A DNA stretch of 64,000 bases from Bradyrhizobium symbiodeficiens (GCF_002266465.3 NZ_CP029427.2:1738501-1802500); one strand, 5' to 3'. Shown: positions 28,481 through 37,897, counted from the first letter of the stretch. Program-made: numbers and translations. The notes: generated from the letters alone by a model not told the origin.

Positions 28481-28972
28481 TGCTAACTGCAGCTCTGTGC
28501 CGAACAATTTCAGATTGGATACGGCGTCTCTCAGATCTTTCCAGTCCGACAATCGCTCCGGCGGAACGCCGGCAATTCCATCTAGGTCGACGATTGGTCT
28601 CGCTTGAAAACGACTCACATAGGCGTTGCCAAAGTCGCTGCTCAGGAATTCTTCGACCTGCGCTGTCCACGCTCGTTTGTGGGATCGGCAGGCGTCGGTA
28701 TCCCTGTCTGAATCACGAAGTCTCGCCAGGAGCACTTGCCCTTCATCAATGAGATAGGCAAGTCTTTCGCGAGTCTGTGCAACCTCCATAGCGATTTTCC
28801 GGGTTTTCTGACCTCGCGCATATCGCGCTACGGGCGCTACGCCAAAGTTCAGCAGGCTTCGCGTGATCTCCAGCGGGAAGTGGATCGCCGCCAATACCAA
28901 AGTCGCCGCCAAGAATTGGCCCACATTGATGAGCGCGTCCATACGTTGTCCCAGATGAAGGGGTCTTGGCAC
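28478..28972 (-). CDS. Hypothetical membrane protein with coiled-coil part
   Basis: The 164-residue product has one hydrophobic segment near residues 14-36 (LINVGQFLAATLVLAAIHF) followed by a charged helical part (KIAMEVAQTRERLAYLIDEG) and a soluble C-terminal third. The first codon is GTG at 28972; an ATG at 28942 (MDALINVGQF) would keep the membrane helix and may be the true start. No family is recognised. The coherent amphipathic pattern argues that it is real. It lies between the H-NS-type gene and the acidic protein gene, convergent with the former. Confidence 0.5.
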   Translation of the reverse strand: MPRPLHLGQRMDALINVGQFLAATLVLAAIHFPLEITRSLLNFGVAPVARYARGQKTRKIAMEVAQTRERLAYLIDEGQVLLARLRDSDRDTDACRSHKRAWTAQVEEFLSSDFGNAYVSRFQARPIVDLDGIAGVPPERLSDWKDLRDAVSNLKLFGTELQLA

Positions 28973-29188
28973 CGCACATTCTGAAAATCCGAATTTAATT
29001 TGCGGTTATAGGCTCCAATCTCAGAATTTTATGCTTTGTCCATTTAACTAATTCTCTGAGGACTTTATATAGTTATATTTCAATTTGTCTCGTGCCAGCG
29101 GCGCGATAAAAAACCTCCCCTTTGGGGCAGAGGCAAAGGCGCAGTTGGGACTTCGATTATCATTTGCGACGGTATTTGAGTAGGGCGA

Positions 29189-30991
29189 ATGGCGCTATTT
29201 TCCTTTAAACGAAATCTCGTCGGAAAAGTCCTTGGCCGCTTTAATGCGCAGAGTCGTTTCGAAAATTCCAGCAAAAGGTTTGAGGTGCCGGAAATTGACC
29301 CCGTCGATTGGAACGTTGAAGAATTTCGACGCCTGCTCGACGAACCGCTCAGATTGACAAATGAGTCCGTAACGTATGACGATACAGCGTCGGATGTGGG
29401 TAAGTCAGCCTTTACGGAGGGCGAGTCCGTCAAAGAAGAGTCCGCCGAAGCGAGACATCCGAATTCTGACGATCACAGGCTTTATTCTTTGGCGGAAGGC
29501 GATGCTCTTCTCCAGACGAAGGCTGATGACGATGAGATACTTTCACCCGTTGCTACGGGAGACGAAACTTATGGTGATCCGTCTACGATAACCCCTCATT
29601 CGCAAATAGAGCCAAGCGTCGAGCCTGAATTAGCTTCATCGCAAGCGAACGAAGGCCAGCTTATCGGGAATGCAAGACCCGTTCTTGTGGTCAACATCGA
29701 GGTGGCACTGGCGGCCAGAGTCGATGCCGTTAACGAATGGGTGCCGACAGATCACCCCGAAGAAAAAACTGCTCACCCTTCGCTGATTGACGTAGAGTCG
29801 GTAACGATAGTTGAAGCGCCTTTCGGGCTGCTTGAGGCCAGCTCGCAGGAGGTGCGCGCTCCGCTCGAGGATGATGGGCCTGATGTCTATCCTGACAACC
29901 AGCCGATCTTGGGCGATGTTCCTAGCTCTTGCTTCCCGGCGAACGAGACAGTTTATTTGCCTCCATCGGCTCCCGTTGCGTCGAGCACTGCTCCGGCTCG
30001 GAATATAGTTGCTGATCGATCAGGCATACCCTTAGACACGTTGTTGCAGAAAAGTTCTGAGGCTTACCCGGCCGATCTTGGAGACCACATTGCTTTGGCA
30101 GGTGATGCCGAAACCGATCTTGTTTTGCCGGAAGCGAGTGAGGCATTCCATGTTCTAATTTCGGTGCTCAATTCGGAGACGAAGTCAGCAATTGGGGGCG
30201 ATCCGGAGTCTGAACACTTTGATCCACCGGCAATCTATTCGGCTGAATCGGCTCTCGCCGTATCCGCACCGCCCTATGCCGTTTCGTCGACACCGGCTGA
30301 GGAGGCCGATGCGGACCCAATTGCTGGCGGTTACTCTCCATCCGCGCCTGAAGGGGGCGACGACGTTAGCAAATTGGTCTCTCCGGGCTCAGATGGCCTC
30401 GACTCGCGTGATCACCCTTTTGCGCGGCGAAGTGCTTCTTCAATCGGTGAGGTGCTTCCAGAAGAATCGACTGCGCTGCTCTCGACCTTTGCTGTTCTAT
30501 CTTCAATTGAGACTCAAAAATGGGACAGCTTAATGCTCTCCGATGGTGAGGCGACGAAAACAGTCGTTCAAGATCCGCCGATTGCAGAAGCAATTGCTTT
30601 GCCGAGATTGAGGTCGGCCCCAACTTCGTCGGCAATGGAACCCGTTGAGGCTGAGCTGGCCCTGGTCCAACACGTCGATAAGATGCGCGCAGTGGGTATT
30701 ACGCAACCGCGTGCGGCGAATGCCGCAAGCGACGCTGAGGACCTCGCGTGGCTCTCGGAGGCATCCCCGCACAAAGCAATATTCGAAGAAAACGTTTGGG
30801 CGGCGCCGGCAGATCGAGAGCGTGCAATTGTCCTGCGGTGGGCGTTGAGGGATATCAGGGCCAAGCGCTTAGGTTTGTTCCCACTGGACCAGCACGTTTT
30901 TCAGACGCTGCTCGACATGGGCTTGGCCGAGTTGTCGGATGGACAGCCCATCCTGACGCAGGCAGGTTCGGCCGCCATTGCCTCGACCTGA
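29189..30991 (+). CDS. Large acidic, low-complexity protein of unknown function
   Basis: This 600-residue protein starts with a basic, structured-looking segment (FSFKRNLVGKVLGRFNAQSR). It continues for about 450 residues as an Asp/Glu/Ser/Ala/Pro-rich chain that is probably disordered, and ends with a compact helical domain of about 100 residues (ADRERAIVLRWALRDIRAKR, then DMGLAELSDGQPILTQAG). The end has the helix-turn-wing rhythm of a small winged-helix fold, which is only a resemblance. There is no signal peptide or membrane segment. I do not recognise a family. The ATG at 29189 has only a weak upstream GTAGGG. It follows the secretion locus and may belong to it. Confidence 0.65.
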   Translation: MALFSFKRNLVGKVLGRFNAQSRFENSSKRFEVPEIDPVDWNVEEFRRLLDEPLRLTNESVTYDDTASDVGKSAFTEGESVKEESAEARHPNSDDHRLYSLAEGDALLQTKADDDEILSPVATGDETYGDPSTITPHSQIEPSVEPELASSQANEGQLIGNARPVLVVNIEVALAARVDAVNEWVPTDHPEEKTAHPSLIDVESVTIVEAPFGLLEASSQEVRAPLEDDGPDVYPDNQPILGDVPSSCFPANETVYLPPSAPVASSTAPARNIVADRSGIPLDTLLQKSSEAYPADLGDHIALAGDAETDLVLPEASEAFHVLISVLNSETKSAIGGDPESEHFDPPAIYSAESALAVSAPPYAVSSTPAEEADADPIAGGYSPSAPEGGDDVSKLVSPGSDGLDSRDHPFARRSASSIGEVLPEESTALLSTFAVLSSIETQKWDSLMLSDGEATKTVVQDPPIAEAIALPRLRSAPTSSAMEPVEAELALVQHVDKMRAVGITQPRAANAASDAEDLAWLSEASPHKAIFEENVWAAPADRERAIVLRWALRDIRAKRLGLFPLDQHVFQTLLDMGLAELSDGQPILTQAGSAAIAST

Positions 30992-31116
30992 TTGTTCGTG
31001 ACCGGGCAACGCTCACGCCCAAGAGCTGGAGGAAGCCCGCAAATCCATAGGTACGTTAACCCGCTGAGCGGACATCAAGATTAATTTTCAAGTTCATTTG
31101 TCCTGGACGGGCGACG

Positions 31117-31404
31117 GTGTACGGTGAGTTCAGCGAAGACGATCGTGATCGTGTTGCTCAGAATGGCTATCATTGCCTCGACAATCGGACCTTTGAGATG
31201 AAGAGCTTTAAGAAATCGAACCAACTAGGAGATTGGCTCAACGAAGGGCTCGCCTCCCGCTATAGGAAGGTGAAGGGGCTTCGCGAGCTGGTTTCTCAGC
31301 TCGAGAGTCCGGCGGTCACCGCGACCACTGTCGCGTACGATTTGGCGATCGGTGGAAGGCAACCCCTGCGAAGGGTGGGAGCCATCATGAGAACACTTCA
31401 TTGA
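31117..31404 (+). CDS. Short hypothetical protein
   Basis: The 95-residue frame starts at GTG 31117 and is charged, with a plausible helical core (SNQLGDWLNEGLASRYRKVK, then GLRELVSQLESPAVTATTVA). No family is recognised, and the first 25 residues are less protein-like than the rest. It lies between the acidic-protein gene and a decayed IS3 element and might be a truncated gene. Confidence 0.4.
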   Translation: MYGEFSEDDRDRVAQNGYHCLDNRTFEMKSFKKSNQLGDWLNEGLASRYRKVKGLRELVSQLESPAVTATTVAYDLAIGGRQPLRRVGAIMRTLH

Positions 31405-31525
31405 TGAGATTTGACATCTCGGACGCAGCCGGCGTCGTTAATCCACTCGTGAGGGCAGTAGGCGAGTGACGGCGCATCGACTTCCATGCCATCGCGCTTT
31501 ATGGCGTCGCGCGTGCCCCATTGAC

Positions 31526-32357
31526 TGACCTGCTCCCCTGTTTGCCCTCGTTTATAAGTAGAGTCTGTTCTGGTTCTGCCCCTGAGTGGGGCGGGTTGCA
31601 AACTCGGTTGGCGTGAGCCCGTTGAGGCTCGTGTGCGGTCGGTTGGTGTTGTAGTCAATTCTCCGAAGTCGAGCGACTACCGCAGGTTCTGATCCTGCGG
31701 GATCGACATCGGCGCCCTTCTGCCCAGTGCCTGCTTGCGGCCACCACGCTTGCGCACCGTCAACCGCTCCTCCTTGTAAAAAGCCGGTAAAGCTTCTTCC
31801 GATTGATCCGGATCGCTTGCCGAGCCAATAGCAGCCCCACGCGACGGTAGCCGAAGCGGCGCCGTTGCGAAGCCATTCCCTCAGCCGCCGCCACAACGGT
31901 CCATCGTCCGGCCGTGTCGAGGCATAGCAATAGGACTTCGCTGCAGGCCAACCAGCCTGCAGGCCCGCCGCTGCGAGTAGCCTTTCTCATCGATCGCAGA
32001 TCACAGCTCGTCTCCGCAAGCTGGGCGTCAGAAGTTTTTTGCATCTCCTGCGGGTGTCGAGCCGCCCAGCATCGACTCCGTCAGCAGCTACTTGAGCTTC
32101 CGGTTCTCCTCTTCCAAGGTCTTCAGCTTGCGGGCGTCGGAGATCTCCATCCCGCCTTACCGCGACCGCCACTTGTAAAACGTCGCATCGCTGATGCCGT
32201 GCTTCCGGCACAGATCGCTCGCCGACATCCCGGCAGGATGTTCCTTCAAGACCTTTACGATCTGCTCTTCCGTGAACCTGCCTTTACGCATCGTCTGTCT
32301 CCTCGGTGGAGAACAGAACCCTAACTCAAAACCGGGGGCGTTTCAGGGGAGCAGATC
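31526..32357 (-). mobile_element. Decayed IS3-family element of the IS407 type
   Basis: Minus-strand fragments match an IS407-group element. The OrfA start MRKGRFTEEQIVKVLKEH lies at about 32290, followed by ASDLCRKHGISDATFYKWRS, then a stop and a zipper fragment (LKTLEEENRKLK). Scattered orfB pieces run to about 31565, ending with the typical YNTNRPHTSLNGLTPTEFA. Short inverted ends remain: TGACCTGCTCCCCTG at 31526-31540 and its near reverse complement at 32344-32357. At about 830 bp it is well below the ~1.2 kb of the group, so internal deletions as well as stops and shifts have occurred. Confidence 0.8.
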
Positions 32358-32486
32358 CACTCGTCCTCTCCGGATTCGCGATCAGATGCATGGCTTCAAC
32401 CACGATGTGTCGCTTGTCACTGGAAACTCCTAGGGACTCGAAATCATAGGAGAATAGGTGATGGAATAGCCTAAAGCGTGATGGCA

Positions 32487-33424
32487 TTAGCTTCGATAGC
32501 CTGAGTTCTTGAGGTAGTTCGCGCATTCTTGTGATGTAAATGCGCCAAGGAGTTCGCCGATGGCGGCGCAGACCGCATCGACGCTTCTTGCGGCAGCTTT
32601 CCGGAGCAGATGTTGAGCTTGGCAAAGACCTGTTCGATCGGGTTCAGATCGGGTCAGTATTTTGGCAGGAAGATCAGCTTGGCTCCGGCAGGGCGGATGA
32701 GCTGGCGCACGGCTCTGCTTCTGTGGCTACCGAGATTGTCCAGGACGACGATGTCGCCGGCACGAAGGGTCGGCAGGAGAACCTTTTCGACGTAGATCCG
32801 GAAGCTCACGCCATCGATTGGTCCCTCGATGAACCATGACGCATCGATCCGGTCATGGCGCAGGGCCGCCAGGAAGGTCATGGTTTTCCAGCGGTCATGG
32901 GGGACTTTGGCGGGGAGCCTGTGCCCGCGCGGCGCCCATCCCCGCAACGGCGCCATGTCGGTCCGGGTCCAGGTCTCGTCGATGAAGACCAACCGCTCAG
33001 CCTCGACGCGACCTTGGTACTTTGTCCACTGGGCTCGCCGCCGTGCCACGTCGGGACGATCGCGTTCGCCAGCCACCACGCCTTTTTTGAAGCTGAGCTT
33101 CTCGGCATGCACGAAGTCCCACACCGAGTGATAGTCGACCTTCAGGCCGCGACCGGCAAGTTCGGCAACGAGCCCGCGTATGGTGAAGTCGCCGTCCTTG
33201 ATCCGTTGCGACAGCAAGACCGCGTGGTCTCCCGAGACCGCCTTCGGCTTGTGACCGCCCACCTGGCCGGGAGCAACGCTGCCGGTCTCGTCGACCCGCT
33301 TCATCCAGCCGATCGCTTCGCTGATCGCCACCCCAAACTGCTTGGCGGCCCGATTGCGGGACATTCCGCCCTCAATCGTCGCCACCACCCGCTTGCGAAG
33401 ATCCAAAGAATAAGGCTTGCCCAT
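32487..33424 (-). pseudogene. IS630-family transposase with a stop codon and a frameshift
   Basis: From ATG 33424 the frame reads MGKPYSLDLRKRVVATIEGG, a typical IS630 helix-turn-helix start. The catalytic regions LVFIDETWTRTDM and IVVLDNLGSHRSRAVR follow. It stops at TGA 32654-32656 within what should be LPKYSPDLNPIEQ. The same frame continues PDLNPIEQVFAKL, and near 32625 a one-base loss shifts the remaining HLLRKAAARSVDAVCAAIGE and CANYLKNSGYRS into another frame ending at 32487. The third catalytic acid region is therefore separated from the rest. IS ends were not fixed. Confidence 0.85.
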
Positions 33425-33789
33425 CCATGCTGGCCTCCGCCCAGCCAGCATGATGAATCGGAAACAGACCGATTTGGGAATCGCAACTCGATTCAGCCTA
33501 ACCCCATCCCGCCTTAGGCAAGCGGTAGCGTTGCTGCGTTTGCTAGTACAAAGCGACAGCCGTTGGGAAGTCTCCGGACGGCCTCTGCCATATTGGGTTT
33601 GCCAATGAGAGGCTGATCTAGGCCGTCCCGGAGGTATCAAGCCGACAGTTTGCGATGCCCAGTCAGGGTGCTGGTAGGTTCTCAGTCCGCGCACAAATCG
33701 CGCACACGAGCGCATGCACATCAGGGAAATCCGGCTTGGATTTCTCGATCTGGCAAGCCGATATATCGGATGGATTGAGCGGCGCTTCG
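33425..33789 (+). other. Stretch without a clear gene beside the IS630 remnant
   Basis: About 365 bases contain the outer end of the IS630 element, whose exact boundary I could not define, and then unassigned sequence. A 66-residue minus-strand frame at 33663-33863 overlaps the small membrane-protein gene in another phase and looks like a shadow. Confidence 0.4.
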
Positions 33790-33903
33790 TCAATCGAAAG
33801 GGAATAATCGGTCGTCTTCGGGGAGGGCGGCGTAAACGAGATAGACGAGCGTCGCGGCACCAAGCGCGAGCAAAATGACTGTTGCCAATGCGAGCCACCA
33901 CAT
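33790..33903 (-). CDS. Very small single-helix membrane protein
   Basis: A 37-residue frame begins MWWLALATVILLALGAATLV and ends with a short acidic tail (LPEDDRLFPFD). It is one membrane helix with a cytoplasmic or periplasmic tail. The ATG lies two bases after the stop of the preceding 53-residue gene (TGATCATG), a spacing typical of translational coupling, which supports it. It superficially resembles KdpF-type accessory peptides, but no kdp genes are near. Function unknown. Confidence 0.45.
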   Translation of the reverse strand: MWWLALATVILLALGAATLVYLVYAALPEDDRLFPFD

Positions 33904-33905
33904 GA

Positions 33906-34067
33906 TCAATTACAAACGTGTTTGGCCGGCCTCGCCGGTGCCGTGTAATTCTTGCACGCGAACTCTTCTATCGGCGTCACAAAAGTGCGGCGAATGCCCC
34001 AACTCTCGAGGGCCTTGAATGCGGTGATTAGCCAAATTGTCTCGCGATCGGTCTCAAAATCAATCAC
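33906..34067 (-). CDS. Small hypothetical protein coupled to a membrane peptide
   Basis: GTG 34067 opens a 53-residue frame with a coherent sequence (ETDRETIWLITAFKALESWG, then RTFVTPIEEFACKNY). A GGAG lies about eight bases upstream of the start, and the next small gene begins two bases after its stop. No family is recognised. The frame and ribosome-binding site make it more likely real than the longer overlapping plus-strand frame. Confidence 0.45.
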   Translation of the reverse strand: MIDFETDRETIWLITAFKALESWGIRRTFVTPIEEFACKNYTAPARPAKHVCN

Positions 34068-34189
34068 AGCTGCTCTCCGCGCCAACCGGTGCTGTTCTTG
34101 TCAAGCGGACGGCGCTGCTACATTTGCAACTGCCGAGCGAACCTGCAACGGTAAGTCCAAATTAACCTAACGGATCATGGTTATCGCGG

Positions 34190-34375
34190 TCAGATCGCGA
34201 TTATTCTGAACCTTGCATGTGAAGCCGGTCGAGAGCCCTGACTGTTAAATTCAGGGCTGTAGATATCTTTGGTGGCGTACTGACCACACTGTGCCCATGT
34301 GCCTTTTGGTCGCCCCCGCGCCGAACATTGGATGGCCCCGGCAGCCGAGGCTGCCGCGATTGTCATAGCCTTCAC
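34190..34375 (-). CDS. Possible small exported protein
   Basis: The 61-residue frame from GTG 34375 begins with an Ala-rich hydrophobic stretch (MTIAAASAAGAIQCSA) and continues with a Cys-containing segment (GTWAQCGQYATKDIYSPEF). It could be a short secreted protein or a lipopeptide, but the signal segment is weak and there is no strong ribosome-binding site. It precedes the two coupled small genes on the same strand by about 120 bases. Confidence 0.3.
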   Translation of the reverse strand: MKAMTIAAASAAGAIQCSARGRPKGTWAQCGQYATKDIYSPEFNSQGSRPASHARFRIIAI

Positions 34376-34547
34376 TGCTGCTTTCGGAAATTAATGAGAA
34401 ATCATACTCCCGGGATAACCTTCCCTTGGTTGCCCAAACAGGCTTACATCGAAACTTGGTCGGCGAACGTTTAACGTTTTGGCCAAAATCAATTAACTCA
34501 AATTTAAATAGCCTTGGCTAGTAACATTAAATTCCAGGAGTGAGGTC

Positions 34548-34754
34548 GTGCGTGAAATTGACGGCATGCTTGGCGAGTTGCAGCGCGATATTGTTCGACA
34601 GCGTCAGCTTATCGAAGATCGCCAGACGCTTGTCGTTGTCCTTGAGCACGATGGCCACGATGCGAGCGACCAGGAAGCCGTGTTGCGGGAAGACCGTGCT
34701 CGTCTTGCCGTAATGGTCGCCCGACAATTCGCTTTGGTGTCCAAAGCCTTGTAA
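34548..34754 (+). CDS. Small helical protein of unknown function
   Basis: The 68-residue frame starts at GTG 34548 with an AGGAG about eight bases upstream. The sequence is one long amphipathic helix, rich in Arg, Asp and Gln (LQRDIVRQRQLIEDRQTLVV, then DASDQEAVLREDRARLAVMV), so it probably forms a coiled coil. No family is recognised by name. Its clean ribosome-binding site in an otherwise decayed stretch suggests it is expressed. Confidence 0.55.
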   Translation: MREIDGMLGELQRDIVRQRQLIEDRQTLVVVLEHDGHDASDQEAVLREDRARLAVMVARQFALVSKAL

Positions 34755-34898
34755 GCGCACCTTGCATTGGGATCCACGCGCTGAAAGCTTTGAGATCCCG
34801 CGCTGGCAGCGCGGCCGGATATGGACGTAGCATATTTAGACTCGGGCCAAAATTATACTCGCTGTTGGCCAGGCTCCACCAGGATTCGATCTAAGGTC

Positions 34899-36281
34899 CT
34901 ATGACAGTTTGCGGGGTGGGCGAATTCTTATGTGATGTGAAGTTACCCGCACGCGGCTCGACATCGCTTCGCGATATAGATCCGTATAGCTATCGGCCAC
35001 GATGCTGGCTGTGAATCGAGAGCGTACCCTGGCGGAAGCAGCTTTACTGGCTCGTGTGAGAAAGCCGGTGTCGGTGATGAAGTGTTCGATTGCCTTTTCC
35101 AGTCCGCCTTCATCCCTAGGTTCTACTATGATGCCGCTTACACCGTCGTCGATAATGTCCGGAATACCAGACCATCGTGTACCAATGGCTGGCAAGCCGA
35201 GCGCCATTCCTTCGAGAAGACAAAGTGGGTACATCTCTCCAGGTTCATACGTGGGAAGCACTATAACTTGAGCGCTGCGCACCAGCGCGGGCACCGCGCG
35301 GTGGTCGACCTTGCCCTTACATTCGACGATTTCCCGTAAGCCGAGGCGGTCGATCTTGTCTTCAATCTGGCCTCGTGTCGGCCCATCGCCGATAAACATG
35401 GCCCGAAGTTTGGGATGACGTGGTGCAAGCTTGGAGAGCGCATTCAAGAGTTCGATATGACCCTTGCCGCTGACCATGCGGGCGACGAGGGCAAGTCTAA
35501 AATTGTCCTCGGTCGATGGCATCGAAGCGCTGGCGAATAGCTGTTCGTCAACGCAGAAAGGGATGACGCTGGATCGGGCGGCAGACACTCCCTCGGAGTT
35601 CAATTCGGCAAGCGCGGCCTTATAGGGCATTACGATTGTTGACGCGATTTTCTTCTCGATCCAGAAGGTAACGTCTGCGAGCCGATCGCGCTGCGCGGCG
35701 AACCAGCTCAACGTGCCATGATGAGTGACGATGACCGGCTTGCCCGCGAGGGCCGCTGCAAGAAAGCCGTCTAAGCAGGAAAGACCAACTGCCTGGACAT
35801 GCAATACGTCATTTTCTTTGAGCAGATTGTAAAGAAATCGAATTCGCCGTGTGCGCAACAGTGCGGTCGCGACTTTCTGGGGTAGGATGCTTAAGAAGGC
35901 TTGCCTACCGGGGAGATCGTAGACGGCTATGCCGCGCTCGCTGGCGATCTTCAAAACATCCTGTCTATCGCTGAGTTCCATCGCGATGGCTGGAGCAAGT
36001 CCGCGACGCATCTGGGCCCTGGTTAATTGTAGAATGAATGTCTCAACGCCGGTCATGCCGAAATTCGTGCCCATATAATGCAGCACTCGGATTGCTGGGC
36101 GACGATCAGCTCGGGCTGCGCCTTTCAGGTGCAATCCAGGTAGCCCGACTGACGCGAGCGGGGACGCGACATCGATTTCGACAAGCCCAAGCGCGTCCAA
36201 TAAGTCCGCAAAGAACCCTCCGCATGCGGCCACGCCGAGAGGAAGCCATGCTGCGAACTCTGTTAATCGTACGATATTCAA
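34899..36281 (-). CDS. Family-4 glycosyltransferase (GT-B fold)
   Basis: This 460-residue enzyme would add a sugar from a nucleotide donor to a lipid-linked repeat unit at the cytoplasmic face of the membrane. The N-terminal Rossmann half shows VLHYMGTNFGMTGVETFIL, a glycine-containing loop of the GT4 type, and later VIVTHHGTLSWF. The C-terminal half has LALVARMVSGKGHIELLNAL and FIGDGPTRGQIEDKI. The donor-site motif includes LPTYEPGEMYPLCLLEGMAL, where the spaced Glu residues are family-typical. The first ~40 residues are hydrophobic and may be an extension. It lies inside the polysaccharide region; the donor sugar is unknown. Confidence 0.85.
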   Translation of the reverse strand: MNIVRLTEFAAWLPLGVAACGGFFADLLDALGLVEIDVASPLASVGLPGLHLKGAARADRRPAIRVLHYMGTNFGMTGVETFILQLTRAQMRRGLAPAIAMELSDRQDVLKIASERGIAVYDLPGRQAFLSILPQKVATALLRTRRIRFLYNLLKENDVLHVQAVGLSCLDGFLAAALAGKPVIVTHHGTLSWFAAQRDRLADVTFWIEKKIASTIVMPYKAALAELNSEGVSAARSSVIPFCVDEQLFASASMPSTEDNFRLALVARMVSGKGHIELLNALSKLAPRHPKLRAMFIGDGPTRGQIEDKIDRLGLREIVECKGKVDHRAVPALVRSAQVIVLPTYEPGEMYPLCLLEGMALGLPAIGTRWSGIPDIIDDGVSGIIVEPRDEGGLEKAIEHFITDTGFLTRASKAASARVRSRFTASIVADSYTDLYREAMSSRVRVTSHHIRIRPPRKLS

Positions 36282-36660
36282 TAAAAGTCCCTCGAGATGT
36301 CGATAGGCGAAATTTAAAATATTAAACCATTCTTCGCCCTGACCGCTGCGACTTTATGGCGCAAGGCGCCGTTTACCCCAACGCAGACACTCTCTAGGTC
36401 AACCAAGCGTACTCGGTGGCGACATGTCAAATCAACAAACTTCATCTTTCCTTGGGGAGTCATACGGGTTCACGGCCTGCTTTGTGAGGCAACATCAATA
36501 ACATCGGTCGCTAGGCAATCTGTCCAAACAGCACTGCGCGTGTTCGTGATCACTCGACAGCTCAGCCCTACCTCACGCCTAGCCCGATAACGAGAGTAAA
36601 TCGGAATGCTGAATCTCGACGCGCTGGTTACGCAAAGACTCGCAACCGCTTCCTTTTCAT
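36282..36660 (+). other. Intergenic stretch between glycosyltransferase and IS debris
   Basis: This spacer upstream of the minus-strand glycosyltransferase probably contains its promoter. The first 50 bases are AT-rich. No complete gene was found, and frames that overlap here change phase quickly. Confidence 0.4.
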
Positions 36661-36915
36661 TGTTCTCAGGCGGGCCACGATCTTGCGGGGATAGGCAGTC
36701 GATGACGAAGGCGACAAGGCGACGCCGATCCAGGTTGCGACATGGTGAAGTAGGAAAGCCGGAGGACATTCCGCCGTGGCGCCCTGAACTGATGTTTGAT
36801 GTGATCTAGCGAGCACAGCGCAGCCTTGTCGCTGATCGTGGTCTTGACGGATGTACCGCGAATAACTCCTTGCAAACCCATGTTCCAGATCAATCGCGAC
36901 ACCGTGCAATAGGCG
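36661..36915 (-). pseudogene. Fragment of an IS3 orfB, diverged from the other copies
   Basis: The minus strand encodes MGLQGVIRGTSVKTTISDKA, then LDHIKHQFRAPRRNVLRLSYF and pieces of the following WTGFVYVAFVIDAY region in another frame. It is related to the orfB of the two near-identical IS3 copies but has many more differences, so it is an older insertion or another family member. Only about 255 bp remain. Confidence 0.7.
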
Positions 36916-37296
36916 AAAAAGTAGCCGATTTCTGGCGTTGCCTCAAATTGCAGGCCTTAAAGCGTAGGGGCGGATTGTTAGAGAATGGGCGACACGCTGT
37001 CGGCGTGCCGAAACTTCAGCTGCTCAAAGCCCTACTTTGAGCCGTCCGCCAGAACCAGCGCCCGCCGGATGACCAATGGCCGCGATTCGTATCAAAGTCT
37101 GCGACCGTCACCATCGCGTCGATCGAGCAGCGTTCCTCTCTTGGTGGAAGCCCGAGATGTCATTACTGCTGTCCATACGATGATCCGCAAAAAGGCTCAC
37201 TTAGATCTTGACGCATGGTTGGAACGAGCATGCACAGGCCTCGTGGCGTCCCTTCGCCAACAGTGTCACCTGCGACAAGACCGACATCGACCCCAT

Positions 37297-37695
37297 GCGA
37301 AGCTCGAGGATGCGCTCTATCTCGGCAACCTCGAAGATAATCGTGATTGGGGCCACGCAAAGGATTATTTCGAGGGCATGCACCGATCGAGGCCGATAAG
37401 CCAAACGATTACATGCTCGCCACTGGCGAACTGCACTCAGCGCGAAAAATAATAGAACTGGCTTTCGCCGATGTCAGCCGTCAGGTCGTGTGCGGCAATG
37501 AAGTAGAAGAGAGCCGCGTTGAAGCCGCAAGGCCTTCGTAGAGATGCGATCTAGCTCATTTCCGTGTTGTCGAAAGCGACCTCCTCGTCGGCGACACCAG
37601 CAAGGCGCGTCAGATGCTAGCTGGAAGCCGAGAGCAGGCTTTATCCAGCCGGTCGGGGAGATGGTGGCCGGCGATCTTGCCGAAGCGAAACGGGA
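37297..37695 (+). pseudogene. Remnant of a second gmd (C-terminal part)
   Basis: The DNA parallels the end of the intact gmd at 39886-40294. EDALYLGNLEDNRDWGHAKD corresponds to [19 protein letters not shown], followed by a frameshift and an ATGELHSAR/IIELAFADVSRQVV block. A TAG lies at 37539 and further shifted matches run to AEAKRD-like sequence near 37695. The copy is clearly more diverged than a recent duplicate. Only the last third remains; sequence upstream does not match gmd, so the 5' part was lost by an earlier deletion or insertion. Confidence 0.85.
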
Positions 37696-37699
37696 CTAG

Positions 37700-37897
37700 T
37701 GATAAGCGTGCCGTTTGATCTGTAGCAAGCGCGTTTACGTCGCCGGTCGTCGTGGCGTGTCGGCAGCGCGCTGGCTTGCCCGTGGGACGTCAAAGATTTT
37801 ACCGTTGATCGACACGACCCAGACTTGTGCAAAAGGGCTGCGTGTTAGATTGGTTGGCGAAGGAAAACCGCAGATCATCTTCCACGCCGTTGCGAGG
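37700..37897 (+). pseudogene. Remnant of a second fcl (N-terminal part), cut by an IS3 copy
   Basis: Directly after the gmd remnant the sequence parallels the start of the intact fcl. PFDL-KRVYVAGRRG, then a deletion, then VDRHDPDLC-like and a VLDWLAKENRRSSST-like segment match the DNA around 40311-40500 with shifts and stops. Homology ends exactly at 37898, where the truncated IS3 copy begins. The order gmd-fcl is the same as in the intact pair, so a whole second GDP-fucose cassette once lay here. Confidence 0.8.

Noticed and set aside
33790..33903. The 37-residue peptide as KdpF
   Set aside because: One membrane helix alone is not diagnostic and no kdpABC genes are present.
37180..37296. 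Possible ISL3-type transposase tail (LDAWLERA-like sequence)
   Set aside because: Only a few residues fit and the reading changes frame; too weak to call.
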